From: Paenibacillus sp. PvR098
Lineage (GTDB): Bacteria > Bacillota > Bacilli > Paenibacillales > NBRC-103111
Assembly: GCF_017833255.1 (NCBI RefSeq)
Contig: NZ_JAFIBU010000001.1
Coordinates: 3,260,001-3,324,000 of the forward strand
Direction: 5' to 3'
DNA: 64,000 nt
The position numbers and the translations under genes were made by a program. Shown one piece after another: positions 1 through 13,242 of this stretch. Below the pieces are notes generated by a model, which saw nothing but the letters and a program-made list of their open reading frames with translations, was not told where the DNA came from and did no database searches. The first letter of the stretch is position 1. The number at the start of each line of letters is the position of its first letter.

Positions 1-171
1 TAATCTACCGCTTGAATTGGTTGGGCGAGTATGATAATAATTTCATTGTCGCTGCTGAAAAGCTGTGACTTGTTTGTTCCTTGAAAACTGGATATCGAAA
101 CAAAGTAACAATGCTGAATCATCCTTAGATCTTTGATCTATAACTACGCTAAGACTTCATGTCGAAGCATT
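1..171 (+). other. 16S-23S internal transcribed spacer (3' part)
   Basis: This is the spacer just upstream of the 23S gene. No tRNA gene is visible in the part present. It holds the left arm of the pre-23S processing stem (79-117), which includes a Bacillales-like stretch reading ttgaaaactgga. Confidence 0.8.
79..117 (+). repeat. left arm of the pre-23S processing stalk
   Basis: The sequence here is nearly the reverse complement of 3103-3137, just past the 23S 3' end. Both arms share the runs tgaaaactggat, cgaaacaaag and atgctgaa. In rRNA operons such arms pair into a long stem cut by RNase III or Mini-III. The arms bracket the 23S gene exactly as expected. Confidence 0.75.
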
Positions 172-3091
<2,920 letters not shown>

Positions 3092-3154
3092 AAATACATG
3101 AACTTCAGCATGCTTTGTTTCGATCCAGTTTTCAGGGCGCAAACCTGAATATGT

Positions 3155-3270
3155 TTGGTGATGATGGCGGAAGGGAACCACGCGTACCCATACCGAACAC
3201 GAACGTTAAGCCTTCCAGCGCCAATGGTACTTGGACCGCAGGGTCCTGGGAGAGTAGGACGTCGCCAAGC
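3155..3270 (+). rRNA. 5S ribosomal RNA
   Basis: A 116-nt 5S rRNA. The terminal stem pairs ttggtgatga with tcgccaagc, and the conserved cccataccgaacacgaa and ggagagtaggac segments are present. It lies about 63 nt after the 23S gene and closes the rRNA operon. Confidence 0.95.
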
Positions 3271-3275
3271 GAACC

Positions 3276-3317
3276 AAGAGCCTTTTTGGATCACGATCCG
3301 AATGGGCTCTTTTTTTG
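3276..3317 (+). terminator. rRNA operon terminator
   Basis: The stem aagagcc (3276-3282) pairs with ggctctt (3305-3311). A second inner stem, ggatc/gatcc, sits inside it. A run of seven T follows. It sits directly after 5S. Confidence 0.85.
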
Positions 3318-3371
3318 TCTAATTTGGTATACTATAAATGAAAATCGATGAAAATCTTCATGACTTTGTGC

Positions 3372-4901
<1,530 letters not shown>

Positions 4902-4923
4902 TTTGAGATCGTTCATAAATTCA

Positions 4924-4956
4924 AAACGGGAGCTGCGGCTTCCGTTTCTTGTTTTT
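4924..4956 (+). terminator. guaB terminator
   Basis: The ten-pair stem aaacgggagc/gcttccgttt (4924-4933, 4938-4947) has a four-base loop and one G-T pair. It is followed by cttgttttt. Confidence 0.75.
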
Positions 4957-4984
4957 GTACAGTTTCGTAGGCTTGTGTTACAAT
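4956..4984 (+). promoter_or_regulatory. promoter of dacA
   Basis: tgtaca (4956-4961) is followed 17 nt later by tacaat (4979-4984). The -10 is preceded by TGt, giving an extended -10 element. Confidence 0.6.
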
Positions 4985-5038
4985 AAAACAGGCCTGTATA
5001 TGTCTTAGAATGAAAATTTAGTATTGGGAGTGAGATGG

Positions 5039-6325
5039 TTGTTTCGTCATGTAAAAAGGATTTGTTTAGTCGTAGCTGTCACCTTCTTGTTAAACACGTC
5101 ACTTACTCTGGTTCAGCCAGCAGCGGTTCAAGCGGCGGATACCCCTGTGGATTTAAAGCTTAATGCAAAATCCGCCATATTGATGGAAGCGAGCACCGGC
5201 CAGATTATATATGAATATAACGCTGACGAGGCATTGCCTCCGGCAAGCATGGCTAAGATGATGACGGAATATTTAGTCATGGATGCAGTTAAATCGGGCA
5301 AAATCGAGAAGACAACGATGGTTACCACCAGTCCATATGCAGCAGAAGTGATAGGGTCGCAGATATTGCTGGCTTCAGGGGAACAAGCTACGGTAGATGA
5401 TATGTTCTCCGCTTTATCTATCTACTCGGCCAACGATGCAGCTGTTGCATTGGCTGAACACATTGGCGGTACCGAGGAGAATTTCGCTAAGATGATGAAC
5501 GAAAAAGCGAAAGAATTTGGATTGTCCGAGAGAGCTCATTTTATTAATTCGACGGGTTTGGGCAGAGCCGACCTTGGCAAGTACGCTCCACAAGAGCTGC
5601 AGGGGGAAACGCTGCTTACTGCAAAGGATGCCGCTATTATTGCTTATCATATTTTAAAGGATCATAAAGAAGTACTGGAATATACGAAAATCCCGTCGAA
5701 AAAGTTCCGTGAGCGAGATCAATCACCGATGATCAACTGGAACTGGATGCTTTGGGACAATCGGAATACAATCAATTTTAAGCGGTTTGCTTATGAAGGG
5801 CTGGATGGTTTGAAAACGGGGAGCACGAATGAAGCAGGCTACTGCTTTACCGGAACGGCGGAACGTAATGGAATGAGACTAATCAGCGTTGTAATGGGGA
5901 CAGCAACTGAGCCGAGTCGTTTTGAAGAAACTCGGAAGGTGCTGGATTACGGCTTCACGAATTTTGAGTTGAAACAAGTCGTGGGTGCGAAAGCAGAAAT
6001 AGATTCCATGAAAACGGTAAATATTAAAAAAGGTGTGGAGACGGAAGTTCCGGTAGTTACGGAATCCGGAGTTTCCATTGTTGCCAAAAAAGGCGCTGCC
6101 GATGATCAATTCACCATTACAACGGCGCCAGCCGATGAAAGCAAGCTTGTCGCTCCAATAACTAAGGGTCAGGTGCTTGGCACGGTAAAGGTAACTTATC
6201 ACGGGCAAGAACAGACAGCTAATATGGTTGCAAAGGAAGAAGTGGAGCAAGGAAGCTGGATCCGTTTGTTCTTCAGAGCGATCAAGGACTTTTTTGTTGA
6301 TACCGTCAAAGGCGTCACCAGCTGA
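5039..6325 (+). CDS. dacA: D-alanyl-D-alanine carboxypeptidase (PBP5 type)
   Basis: Trims the terminal D-Ala from peptidoglycan pentapeptides outside the membrane. An N-terminal signal peptide ends near QAADT. The penicillin-binding motifs are all present: SMAK (SxxK serine), SAN (SxN) and KTG. A PBP5 C-terminal beta domain follows, and the last residues form an amphipathic membrane anchor. The start is uncertain. gggag at 5026-5030 best serves the TTG at 5039, but TTG 5024 and GTG 5030 are in frame. The order guaB-dacA-pdxS matches Bacillus. Confidence 0.93.
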   Translation: MFRHVKRICLVVAVTFLLNTSLTLVQPAAVQAADTPVDLKLNAKSAILMEASTGQIIYEYNADEALPPASMAKMMTEYLVMDAVKSGKIEKTTMVTTSPYAAEVIGSQILLASGEQATVDDMFSALSIYSANDAAVALAEHIGGTEENFAKMMNEKAKEFGLSERAHFINSTGLGRADLGKYAPQELQGETLLTAKDAAIIAYHILKDHKEVLEYTKIPSKKFRERDQSPMINWNWMLWDNRNTINFKRFAYEGLDGLKTGSTNEAGYCFTGTAERNGMRLISVVMGTATEPSRFEETRKVLDYGFTNFELKQVVGAKAEIDSMKTVNIKKGVETEVPVVTESGVSIVAKKGAADDQFTITTAPADESKLVAPITKGQVLGTVKVTYHGQEQTANMVAKEEVEQGSWIRLFFRAIKDFFVDTVKGVTS

Positions 6326-6344
6326 TAAAATCCGATGAAACAGG

Positions 6345-6373
6345 TTGTTTATTTGGCGCGCTTGATGTAAAAT
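6345..6373 (+). promoter_or_regulatory. possible promoter of pdxS-pdxT-serS
   Basis: ttgttt (6345-6350), a 17-nt spacer, then taaaat (6368-6373). The -35 is weak, but no dacA terminator with a T-run is visible, so read-through is also possible. Confidence 0.4.
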
Positions 6374-6446
6374 ATTTGTTTAGTTAGTTTGTCCTATTTA
6401 GGCGGATCGTGGAAATATATCGATATGTTGTAGGAGGAATAGGGAA

Positions 6447-7328
6447 ATGGAAACAGGTACATCGCGAGTAAAAAAAGGTATGGCAGAAATGCAAAAAGGC
6501 GGCGTCATTATGGACGTCATGAACGCGGAGCAGGCTCGTATCGCAGAAGCGGCTGGCGCATCCGCTGTTATGGCGCTTGAAAGAGTGCCTTCCGATATTC
6601 GTGCGGCTGGCGGCGTGGCCCGTATGGCGGACCCAACGATCGTGGAAGAGGTTATGAAAGTCGTATCTATCCCTGTTATGGCCAAAGCGCGGATCGGTCA
6701 TTATGTGGAGGCGAAAGTGCTGGAATCGATGGGCGTAGACTACATCGACGAAAGCGAAGTGCTCACTCCAGCCGATGAAGTGTTTCATATTAATAAGCAT
6801 GAATTTACAGTGCCTTTCGTTTGTGGAGCAAGAGACCTTGGCGAAGCGCTCCGCAGAATCGGCGAAGGCGCATCGATGCTTCGTACCAAGGGTGAGCCTG
6901 GAACGGGGAATATCGTAGAAGCTGTCCGTCATATGCGTATGATTACAGGACAAATTCGCAAAATTCAGTCCTTGTCCAAAGACGAGCTGATGGCTGAAGC
7001 CAAAAATCTGGGTGCGCCTTATGAACTGCTGCTTCAAGTACATGAAACAGGAAGTCTCCCAGTCGTTAACTTTGCGGCAGGCGGTATAGCTACCCCGGCG
7101 GATGCGGCTTTAATGATGCACTTGGGCTCGGATGGCGTATTTGTAGGCTCCGGTATTTTCAAATCGGACAACCCTGAAAAATTCGCAAAAGCCATTGTTG
7201 AAGCTACTACACACTATACAGACTACGAGCTGATTGCAAATATTTCGAAAAACCTCGGCACACCGATGAAGGGGATCGAAATTTCCAAGCTGCATGCATC
7301 TGAGCGGATGCAAGATCGCGGCTGGTAA
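6447..7328 (+). CDS. pdxS: pyridoxal 5'-phosphate synthase, lyase subunit
   Basis: Makes vitamin B6 (PLP) from ribose 5-phosphate, glyceraldehyde 3-phosphate and ammonia. It forms a dodecamer of TIM barrels that binds PdxT. The 293 residues are the standard length. The phosphate-binding and lysine motifs MAKARIGH and RTKGEPGTG and the C-terminal [13 protein letters not shown] are intact. taggagg precedes the ATG at a proper distance. It is the first gene of pdxS-pdxT-serS. Confidence 0.97.
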   Translation: METGTSRVKKGMAEMQKGGVIMDVMNAEQARIAEAAGASAVMALERVPSDIRAAGGVARMADPTIVEEVMKVVSIPVMAKARIGHYVEAKVLESMGVDYIDESEVLTPADEVFHINKHEFTVPFVCGARDLGEALRRIGEGASMLRTKGEPGTGNIVEAVRHMRMITGQIRKIQSLSKDELMAEAKNLGAPYELLLQVHETGSLPVVNFAAGGIATPADAALMMHLGSDGVFVGSGIFKSDNPEKFAKAIVEATTHYTDYELIANISKNLGTPMKGIEISKLHASERMQDRGW

Positions 7329-7365
7329 TCCATTGTCGTTTCGTTCGGGAAGAAGGTAGAGTGGG

Positions 7366-7938
7366 ATGAAAATCGGAGTTTTGGCGCTGCAGGGCGCCGT
7401 GGCTGAACATATCAAATTGATAGAGAAGGCCGGAGCTCAAGGCGTTATCGTAAAAAGAGTGGAGCAGCTGCCAGAAATCGACGGAATTATTATTCCCGGG
7501 GGCGAAAGCACTACGATTGGCAAGCTCATGAGGACCTATCAATTTCTGGATGCTCTACGCGAATTTTCGCGGCAGAGCAAGCCGATTTTCGGCACCTGCG
7601 CGGGACTTATTGTTCTTGCGAAGGATATTGTCGGGCAGGAAGAGGCGCATTTGGGATTGATGGATATCGAAGTGGCTAGGAACGCTTTTGGGCGACAGCG
7701 CGAAAGCTTTGAGACGGATTTGGATATCAAAGGGATCGATAAGGATGTTCGTGCTGTTTTTATTCGTGCTCCTTTGATTGTCAAAGTGGGAGACAATGTG
7801 GAAGTACTGTCTACCTATCGCGACCAGATTGTGGCCGCGCGGCAAGGGCATTTATTGGCTGCCTCGTTTCATCCGGAATTAACCGATGATGAGCGGATGC
7901 ACGCTTATTTTATAGACATGGTACGTGAGACGAGGTAG
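7366..7938 (+). CDS. pdxT: pyridoxal 5'-phosphate synthase, glutaminase subunit
   Basis: Class I glutaminase that releases ammonia from glutamine and channels it into PdxS. The nucleophile Cys lies in GTCAGL, and the His/Glu pair in SFHPEL completes the triad. The oxyanion motif PGGESTT is present. The 190 residues are typical. It lies 37 nt after pdxS, and its stop codon overlaps the serS ribosome site, so the three genes are probably co-transcribed. Confidence 0.97.
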   Translation: MKIGVLALQGAVAEHIKLIEKAGAQGVIVKRVEQLPEIDGIIIPGGESTTIGKLMRTYQFLDALREFSRQSKPIFGTCAGLIVLAKDIVGQEEAHLGLMDIEVARNAFGRQRESFETDLDIKGIDKDVRAVFIRAPLIVKVGDNVEVLSTYRDQIVAARQGHLLAASFHPELTDDERMHAYFIDMVRETR

Positions 7939-7949
7939 GAGGGATCTCC

Positions 7950-9230
7950 TTGTTGGATGTAAAATTGCTGCGCAGCGATATGGACAGAGTGAAACAGGCC
8001 ATGAAAAACCGGGGAAAAAACCTCGAGGAGCTTGACCGTTTTACGAGCCTGGATTTGAAGCGCAGAGAGCTTTTACAGGAAGTAGAGCAGCTGAAAAACC
8101 GTCGAAACGTAGTTTCGCAGGAAGTGGCTCAGCTGAAGAAAGCTAAGGAAGACGCGAATCATCTAATTGAAGAAATGAAGGTTGTCGGAGATCGAATCAA
8201 GGTGTTGGATGAAGAGATTCGTGGGTTGGAGTCCGAACTTGATGGCATCGTGTTATCCATTCCCAACGTTCCTCAAGACGGAGTGCCGGTAGGTGCGTCG
8301 GAGGAAGATAATGAAGAAATTCGCCGTGTGGGTGAGGTTCCGGGCTTTTCATTCGAGGTGAAGCCGCACTGGGAAGTGGCGCAGCAGCTGGGCATATTGG
8401 ATTTTGAGTCTGCGGCGAAGGTAACCGGATCACGATTTGTGTTTTATAAAGGGCTTGGGGCGCGTCTCGAGCGGGCTTTAATGAATTTTATGATGGATCT
8501 GCATGCTGACCAGCATGGGTACGAAGAGATGCTGCCACCGTATATTGTTAACCGGGATAGTCTGATGGGAACAGGACAGCTGCCGAAGTTTGCTGAGGAT
8601 GTTTTTCAGCTGGAGGGAACCGATTATTTCTTGATTCCTACGGCGGAAGTCCCTGTGACCAACTATCATCGGGAAGACATCTTGTCCCTCGAGGATTTGC
8701 CGAAATATTTCGTGGCGTTTAGTGCTTGCTTCCGTTCTGAAGCCGGTTCAGCCGGACGCGACACCCGGGGTCTGATCAGACAGCATCAGTTCAACAAAAT
8801 TGAATTGGTGAAGCTGACAACACCGGAGCAATCCAATGAGGAGCTTGAGAAGCTAACGTTGGATGCGGAAAAGGTGCTGCAACTGCTTAAGCTGCCTTAC
8901 CGTGTGTTGTCGCTCTGTACGGGCGATATGGGCTTCTCGTCGGCTAAGACGTATGATCTTGAGGTATGGTTGCCTAATAGCAATACCTATCGTGAGATAT
9001 CGTCCTGCAGTAATTTCGAGGACTTCCAAGCACGCCGCGCGAACATTCGCTTCCGCCGTGACACCAAGGCGAAGCCTGAATTTGTGCATACGCTCAATGG
9101 CTCGGGATTGGCCATTGGCCGTACCGTTGCCGCCATCCTAGAGAATTATCAGCAAGAAGACGGCAGTGTACTGATTCCGGAAGTGCTTCAGCCTTATATG
9201 GGTAATGTTACGAAAATCAGTAAAAATTAG
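7950..9230 (+). CDS. serS: seryl-tRNA synthetase
   Basis: Charges tRNA-Ser with serine. The N-terminal helical arm (about residues 1-110, rich in K, E and L) binds the long variable arm of tRNA-Ser. The class II catalytic core follows, with motif 2 around [14 protein letters not shown] and motif 3 near GSGLAIGRT. The start is TTG at 7950 (a second TTG follows at 7953), 7 nt after aggagg, which overlaps the pdxT stop. No T-box leader can exist in the 11-nt gap, so regulation differs from Bacillus serS. A tRNA-Ser gene follows directly. Confidence 0.97.
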   Translation: MLDVKLLRSDMDRVKQAMKNRGKNLEELDRFTSLDLKRRELLQEVEQLKNRRNVVSQEVAQLKKAKEDANHLIEEMKVVGDRIKVLDEEIRGLESELDGIVLSIPNVPQDGVPVGASEEDNEEIRRVGEVPGFSFEVKPHWEVAQQLGILDFESAAKVTGSRFVFYKGLGARLERALMNFMMDLHADQHGYEEMLPPYIVNRDSLMGTGQLPKFAEDVFQLEGTDYFLIPTAEVPVTNYHREDILSLEDLPKYFVAFSACFRSEAGSAGRDTRGLIRQHQFNKIELVKLTTPEQSNEELEKLTLDAEKVLQLLKLPYRVLSLCTGDMGFSSAKTYDLEVWLPNSNTYREISSCSNFEDFQARRANIRFRRDTKAKPEFVHTLNGSGLAIGRTVAAILENYQQEDGSVLIPEVLQPYMGNVTKISKN

Positions 9231-9233
9231 CGC

Positions 9234-9263
9234 TTGATATTGCTTTGGTTTTTGTGATACAAT
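9234..9263 (+). promoter_or_regulatory. promoter of tRNA-Ser
   Basis: ttgata (9234-9239), an 18-nt spacer, then tacaat (9258-9263). It ends 14 nt before the mature tRNA. Confidence 0.65.
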
Positions 9264-9277
9264 GCTTGTTGTCACCC

Positions 9278-9365
9278 GGAGAGGTGGTCGAGTGGTTTAA
9301 GGCAGCGGTCTTGAAAACCGCCGAGGTGCAAGCCTCCGTGGGTTCGAATCCCACCCTCTCCGCCA
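9278..9365 (+). tRNA. tRNA-Ser (anticodon TGA)
   Basis: An 88-nt class II tRNA with acceptor stem ggagagg/cctctcc, a long variable arm, the T loop ttcgaat and an encoded CCA end. The anticodon loop ct-tga-aa reads UCA codons. Confidence 0.97.
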
Positions 9366-9401
9366 TTATTATAATAAATGGCTACATATAAACAAAAAAT
9401 C

Positions 9402-9427
9402 AGCGACCTGCTAAAGGTCGTTTTTTT
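9402..9427 (+). terminator. tRNA-Ser terminator
   Basis: The stem cgacc/ggtcg (9404-9408, 9416-9420), extended by weaker pairs, is followed by seven T. Confidence 0.8.
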
Positions 9428-9709
9428 GTTCCTCCGGAAATGATTCCAGAGAACGAATCCTCACCATTGATAAGCTGAAAATTAATCTATCTGAATCGGA
9501 AGCTATTATTGGAGGCATCGCTGATAATTTCGCACTAGTATTTGCCAATTTTTGCGCCAATAGCTGCCCGGTTACACTGACTTCATCCGCTGCTAATGCC
9601 ATTTGGCTAATCTACGCAATGCGACGGTACACATGGCTTTTTTTACTTAGACTTCCGTGGTATAAGGAGGACGGCAGCTCCGCATGTTAGTACTGTGGAG
9701 GTGTTACTT
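9428..9709. other. intergenic region without a convincing gene
   Basis: About 280 nt. A 63-codon frame on the minus strand (9411-9602) has no ribosome site and runs into the terminator. An aaggagg at 9664-9670 has no start codon at a useful distance. ggaggtg at 9697-9703 serves the gene at 9710. It may contain the promoter of the small-protein cluster, but I cannot point to one with confidence. Confidence 0.5.
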
Positions 9710-10057
9710 ATGAGCAAAAAGGATAGCCTACAAGTGGATCATCAACGTCTAGCGGAGGCATGGGCGCGAACGCTGCCTACCGTGCTGAATGCTTCGGACC
9801 GAGCGGAAGTCGTGGCCGATGAAGCGGAGCCGAATGTGCTGCGCGTTCATATTGCTACGGCGGGCCGGAATAATTATAGCTTTGATTTCAAATGTACTTA
9901 TGTTGATTCCAGAGAAGTAAAGGTAGACCTCGTTGACGTGGAACGGGATGGGAATACTGTCGATGAGCGAACAGATATTATTCAGACGTTGGTTGATGAT
10001 TATGTAAGGCATATCCACGAGTGCGCACAGCAGCTTCATGCTTTTACGCACAGTTAA
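9710..10057 (+). CDS. conserved-looking hypothetical protein, 115 aa
   Basis: I do not recognise the family. It is a soluble, acidic protein with no membrane segment or signal peptide and no cysteine cluster. It has an alternating beta-like middle (residues 40-75) and a helical C-terminus. The ATG at 9710 follows ggaggtg with good spacing; the GTG at 9695 lies upstream of that site and is unlikely. It heads a run of three small genes ending in an SspP-like gene, which hints at a late-sporulation link by position only. Confidence 0.75.
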   Translation: MSKKDSLQVDHQRLAEAWARTLPTVLNASDRAEVVADEAEPNVLRVHIATAGRNNYSFDFKCTYVDSREVKVDLVDVERDGNTVDERTDIIQTLVDDYVRHIHECAQQLHAFTHS

Positions 10058-10073
10058 ACGGAGGAATGGCTGA

Positions 10074-10256
10074 ATGACGAAGAATAAAAGCAGCGTGGAT
10101 AAAAATGTACAAAATGTCGTGAAAGATCTGGAAAAAACGGTGGTCACAAGCCATCAAGCGCAGCAGGTGCAGCAGCAAACCAATGATCACCGGCATCAGG
10201 ATGCATTAAATCACGATGAAACACCGCATACTTCAATGCTAATGGATAAAGAGTAA
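10074..10256 (+). CDS. small hydrophilic protein, 60 aa
   Basis: A 60-residue polar protein, rich in Gln, Asn, His and Asp, with no hydrophobic segment and a basic start (MTKNKSS). cggagga lies 7-8 nt before the ATG. The composition resembles minor spore proteins, but no family motif is visible. It lies between the 115-aa gene and an SspP-like gene with gaps of 16 and 25 nt, so the three are probably one transcript. Confidence 0.65.
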   Translation: MTKNKSSVDKNVQNVVKDLEKTVVTSHQAQQVQQQTNDHRHQDALNHDETPHTSMLMDKE

Positions 10257-10281
10257 TCAGCGAAGGGAGACGGGGTTAGCT

Positions 10282-10425
10282 ATGCCTAAAGATATTCCTC
10301 AACCGGTAAACCCGCCGAGCGGCCGTCAAAATCAAGACGAGCACCTTCAGCCGAATGAACCGTTGTCCGGCTCGAAGAAAGTGAAAAATCAAAACCATAG
10401 CCGTCATAATAACGGCGAGGGTTAA
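10282..10425 (+). CDS. sspP: small acid-soluble spore protein P-like, 47 aa
   Basis: A 47-codon gene that is easily missed by length cut-offs. The block EPLSGSKKVKNQNHSRHN matches the conserved core of SspP (CotL) of Bacillus, a minor spore protein made in the forespore. The length (47 versus about 48) and the proline/glutamine-rich N-terminus also fit. A gaagggag ribosome site lies upstream of the ATG. It is the last gene of a three-gene run. A clear sigma-G promoter was not found directly in front. The family call rests on remembered similarity, not a search. Confidence 0.75.
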   Translation: MPKDIPQPVNPPSGRQNQDEHLQPNEPLSGSKKVKNQNHSRHNNGEG

Positions 10426-10432
10426 CAAAGAA

Positions 10433-10463
10433 AACAGCCTCTTACCTTACGTAAGGGGCTGTT
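10433..10463 (-). terminator. terminator after the 71-aa minus-strand gene
   Basis: A 13-pair stem, aacagcctcttac/gtaaggggctgtt, with a five-base loop. The T-rich tail (tttctttgtt) is on the minus strand, so it best serves the gene at 10478-10693. It may also stop the plus-strand small-gene transcript. Confidence 0.7.
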
Positions 10464-10477
10464 CCAATACAACTTGG

Positions 10478-10693
10478 TCAATTATTTTTTTCTAGCTCTA
10501 CTTTGTGAAAGCATTCTGTCATCAGTTCATAAGCATTAGGTTCGTTATCGGTATAACCGTAAAGTAGAGCACCAGCGGTTACCGCATCAATCACTTCATC
10601 AAGTTGAGTACAAATGGAAATGGAAAACTCATCATAAATGATGTAATACCAGTGATCTGCGGTCATGATTAGTACCCACCTCGATTGTGACAT
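10478..10693 (-). CDS. hypothetical protein, 71 aa
   Basis: Unrecognised small protein, acidic and aromatic-rich, with no membrane segment. Two starts are plausible: ATG at 10693 after gagg, or ATG ten codons on at 10666 after gaggtgg; the shorter form starts MTADHW. Its own stem-loop terminator lies just downstream. It lies between two clear terminators, so it appears to be a separate transcript. Confidence 0.6.
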   Translation of the reverse strand: MSQSRWVLIMTADHWYYIIYDEFSISICTQLDEVIDAVTAGALLYGYTDNEPNAYELMTECFHKVELEKNN

Positions 10694-10716
10694 TCAATCC
10701 TCATTTTACCATGAAC

Positions 10717-10752
10717 CCAAAAAAAAGAGAACCATATTCAGCTGGTTCTCTT
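10717..10752 (-). terminator. helD terminator
   Basis: The ten-pair stem aagagaacca/tggttctctt (10725-10734, 10743-10752) ends in a run of T on the minus strand (complement of 10717-10726). It lies 19 nt past the helD stop. Confidence 0.85.
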
Positions 10753-10770
10753 CACTTTTTTCAAGAATGA

Positions 10771-13119
10771 TTACGGATTGTGCGTAAGAAAAGGACTAGG
10801 CGCTCCTGTATGGAATATTGTAAGCAAATGCATAGCCCGGGTGCAGGCGGTATAAAGCAGCTTACGCTCGCTTTCTCTATGGTAATACTCGGCTGAACCG
10901 TTATAAATGAGCACGGCATCGAATTCGAGTCCTTTGGCTAAATATGCGGGAATAACGACCACACTGGCCTGAAACATACGTGTTTCTTTAGTAATCCATT
11001 GGAGCTTTGGCAGTCGGCTCGAAAGCTTCTCAAACGCTTCACCCGCCTCCTGGGCTGTCTTGCATATAATGGCGATGGTATCGGTTCCCGCCGCTTGAAG
11101 GCGTCCGATTTCCCCTAGCAAGGCTTCCGTCAGCATGGACTCATCCGGTACGGCCTTCAGCTTCGGTGGCTCTCCGCTGCGGTTGAAGGGCTCAACGGGT
11201 TCCCCAAATGGCAAAATGGCTTTCGTGAATTCAGCGATTTCTTTCGTTGACCGATAGCTGCGGACCAGACGAATCAGCTCCACTTGATCACGACCGTAAA
11301 GATCGTATATCATTTCATATCCGGCCATGCCATAGTCAGGTTCCGCTGCATAATGCGCATAGATGGCTTGATTGAAATCGCCCAGCAGCGTCATTTTTGC
11401 CCAGGGGAACAATCGGTTCAGGAACACTAGCTGAAACGTCGAATAGTCCTGCGCTTCATCGATAATGACATGACGAACCGTATTGTACGTATGAAATCCT
11501 TCAATCAAACCGGTTAAATACAGCAGTGGCGTTGCATCCTCATATGGCAGTTCGCCGCGGTCGATTTGCTCGAGTGTCATCTGCCGAATGGATTCCCATT
11601 CCGGAGGGGTTTCACGGTCATCCGCCTTAGCGGCCTTGGCAAACCAAGAGCCGTCTGATATGAGCTGTCTATACAGTGCTGTCGCCGAAATGAAGCGGAG
11701 CTGCTTGATTTTCTTCCTCAGTGGTTTGAATCTTTCGTGAACGACGTATTTGCTAAGCAGCAGAGCTTCCTGCTGAGCATCCTCAAAAGCAACCTCCCGG
11801 TCACCCCTTTGCTTCTGAAGCGCGTTGTAGGCGCGCTGATAATCTTCCTTATCCAGCAGCTCGATTTCCTCTTTGACCCAAGGCTGTTTTCGTTCATCTC
11901 TAGCTAAACGCTTCAGTTCTTTTAAAAGCCATTCTTTGACTAAATGGATCTTGTTGCTCAGTTTTATAGACCGATCCAAGCTGTAAAAATAATTGGCCAT
12001 CTGCTGCTTGGCAACGAGCACTTTGCCTCGAAAGATTAGGTCAACAAACAGCATACCCTCTGACTCCAACTGCTGAGCGTACTTGTCTATTATGCCGACA
12101 AATGCTTTGGAAGATTTATAGCGAATACTGCTCCTGCGTATTTCAATCTTCGGATCGCCATGGGAGGTAAGCATAGCCTCGATCTGACTATAAGCATCCT
12201 CTATTTGAAATTGCGAGCCGAGGCGCAGCTGCAAATACTCCTGATACGTCGTTTGCTGCATATTAGCTTCACCGAGCTCGGGAAGCACGCTGGAGACATA
12301 GCTGTTGAACAAGGCGTTGGGGCTGAACAGCACCATGTTGTCGCTGCTAAGTGTTTGGCGGTGCTTATACAGCAAATAAGCCACCCGCTGCAGAGCTACG
12401 GATGTTTTCCCGCTGCCTGCCGCGCCTTGAACGATCAGTACCCGGTGGCGGTCGTCGCGGATAATTTGATTCTGCTCTTTTTGTATGGTAGCCACAATCG
12501 ATTTCATATGGTCGTTGGCATTTTGTCCGAGAATTTGCTGAAGCACCTCGTCGCCGATGGTAATGCCAGTATCGAACATCGCTTTCATTTCTCCGCTGCG
12601 AATCATGAATTGGCGCTTCAAGTCTAAGGTGCCATTGATCTTGCCCACAGGCGTCTCATAGCTGGCAGGGCCGGGAGGATAATCGTAGAACAGGCTGGAT
12701 ACCGGAGCACGCCAATCGTATACCCAATACGTTTGCGTCTTCTCATCCAGCACTGAAGCGATCCCGATATATATTTTCTCGGTATCCGAAGAGCCATCTT
12801 CCGTGAAATCGAGCCGGCCAAAATAGGGAGAGTTATACATCCGCAGCAAGCGGTATTTGGTATCCTCGGCATGCTGCAGGCTTCGTTCTTGACCGGCGAG
12901 CATCATGGATTGCTGCGTAATGCTGGAGTAAGTCTCCATAATGTCGTCGGGATTCGCCAGATTGACCGTAATGTCGTCCCAGAAATCTTTGCGTGCTTCG
13001 GCTACTGTCGATTTTCGTTGTTCGGACAGTGCTTCTGACCGTTCGATCAGCTTACGAACTTCATTCAGCACAAGCTCCAGCCTATGCTGTTCTTCCTGCC
13101 AAGCGCTATCCTGACTCAA
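10771..13119 (-). CDS. helD: HelD-type RNA polymerase-recycling ATPase (UvrD/Rep-like)
   Basis: A superfamily 1 helicase-like motor. HelD of Bacillus binds RNA polymerase and frees stalled enzyme from DNA. The 782-residue length matches (Bacillus about 774). An N-terminal coiled arm (about residues 1-80), Walker A GAAGSGKT near residue 233, Walker B VIIDEAQD, the VRSYRST motif and a C-terminal TACTRAMH motif are all visible. The start is TTG at 13119, about 10 nt after aaaggag. It is divergent from map. Confidence 0.9.
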   Translation of the reverse strand: MSQDSAWQEEQHRLELVLNEVRKLIERSEALSEQRKSTVAEARKDFWDDITVNLANPDDIMETYSSITQQSMMLAGQERSLQHAEDTKYRLLRMYNSPYFGRLDFTEDGSSDTEKIYIGIASVLDEKTQTYWVYDWRAPVSSLFYDYPPGPASYETPVGKINGTLDLKRQFMIRSGEMKAMFDTGITIGDEVLQQILGQNANDHMKSIVATIQKEQNQIIRDDRHRVLIVQGAAGSGKTSVALQRVAYLLYKHRQTLSSDNMVLFSPNALFNSYVSSVLPELGEANMQQTTYQEYLQLRLGSQFQIEDAYSQIEAMLTSHGDPKIEIRRSSIRYKSSKAFVGIIDKYAQQLESEGMLFVDLIFRGKVLVAKQQMANYFYSLDRSIKLSNKIHLVKEWLLKELKRLARDERKQPWVKEEIELLDKEDYQRAYNALQKQRGDREVAFEDAQQEALLLSKYVVHERFKPLRKKIKQLRFISATALYRQLISDGSWFAKAAKADDRETPPEWESIRQMTLEQIDRGELPYEDATPLLYLTGLIEGFHTYNTVRHVIIDEAQDYSTFQLVFLNRLFPWAKMTLLGDFNQAIYAHYAAEPDYGMAGYEMIYDLYGRDQVELIRLVRSYRSTKEIAEFTKAILPFGEPVEPFNRSGEPPKLKAVPDESMLTEALLGEIGRLQAAGTDTIAIICKTAQEAGEAFEKLSSRLPKLQWITKETRMFQASVVVIPAYLAKGLEFDAVLIYNGSAEYYHRESERKLLYTACTRAMHLLTIFHTGAPSPFLTHNP

Positions 13120-13188
13120 GGAAGGTCAGCTCCTTTATATGCAAAATCGTGTCTGAACATCTTACCACAAGGGAACTTTTATGAGCAA

Positions 13189-13217
13189 TTGCGTACAATA
13201 ACCTGAAGTGGTATGAT
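13189..13217 (+). promoter_or_regulatory. promoter of map
   Basis: ttgcgt (13189-13194), a 17-nt spacer, then tatgat (13212-13217), 25 nt before the map ATG. Confidence 0.65.
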
Positions 13218-13242
13218 AACCTGAAATTTAGGAGGGTTGCGT

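Noticed and set aside
6384..7043. 219-codon minus-strand frame opposite pdxS
   Set aside because: It is a shadow of the high-GC-third-position pdxS gene; its product is His/Arg/Phe-rich with no signal of a real protein.
7939..7949. T-box leader for serS
   Set aside because: Only 11 nt separate pdxT and serS, so no leader RNA can fit.
9411..9602. 63-codon minus-strand frame after tRNA-Ser
   Set aside because: No ribosome site, no family motif, and its end runs through the tRNA-Ser terminator.
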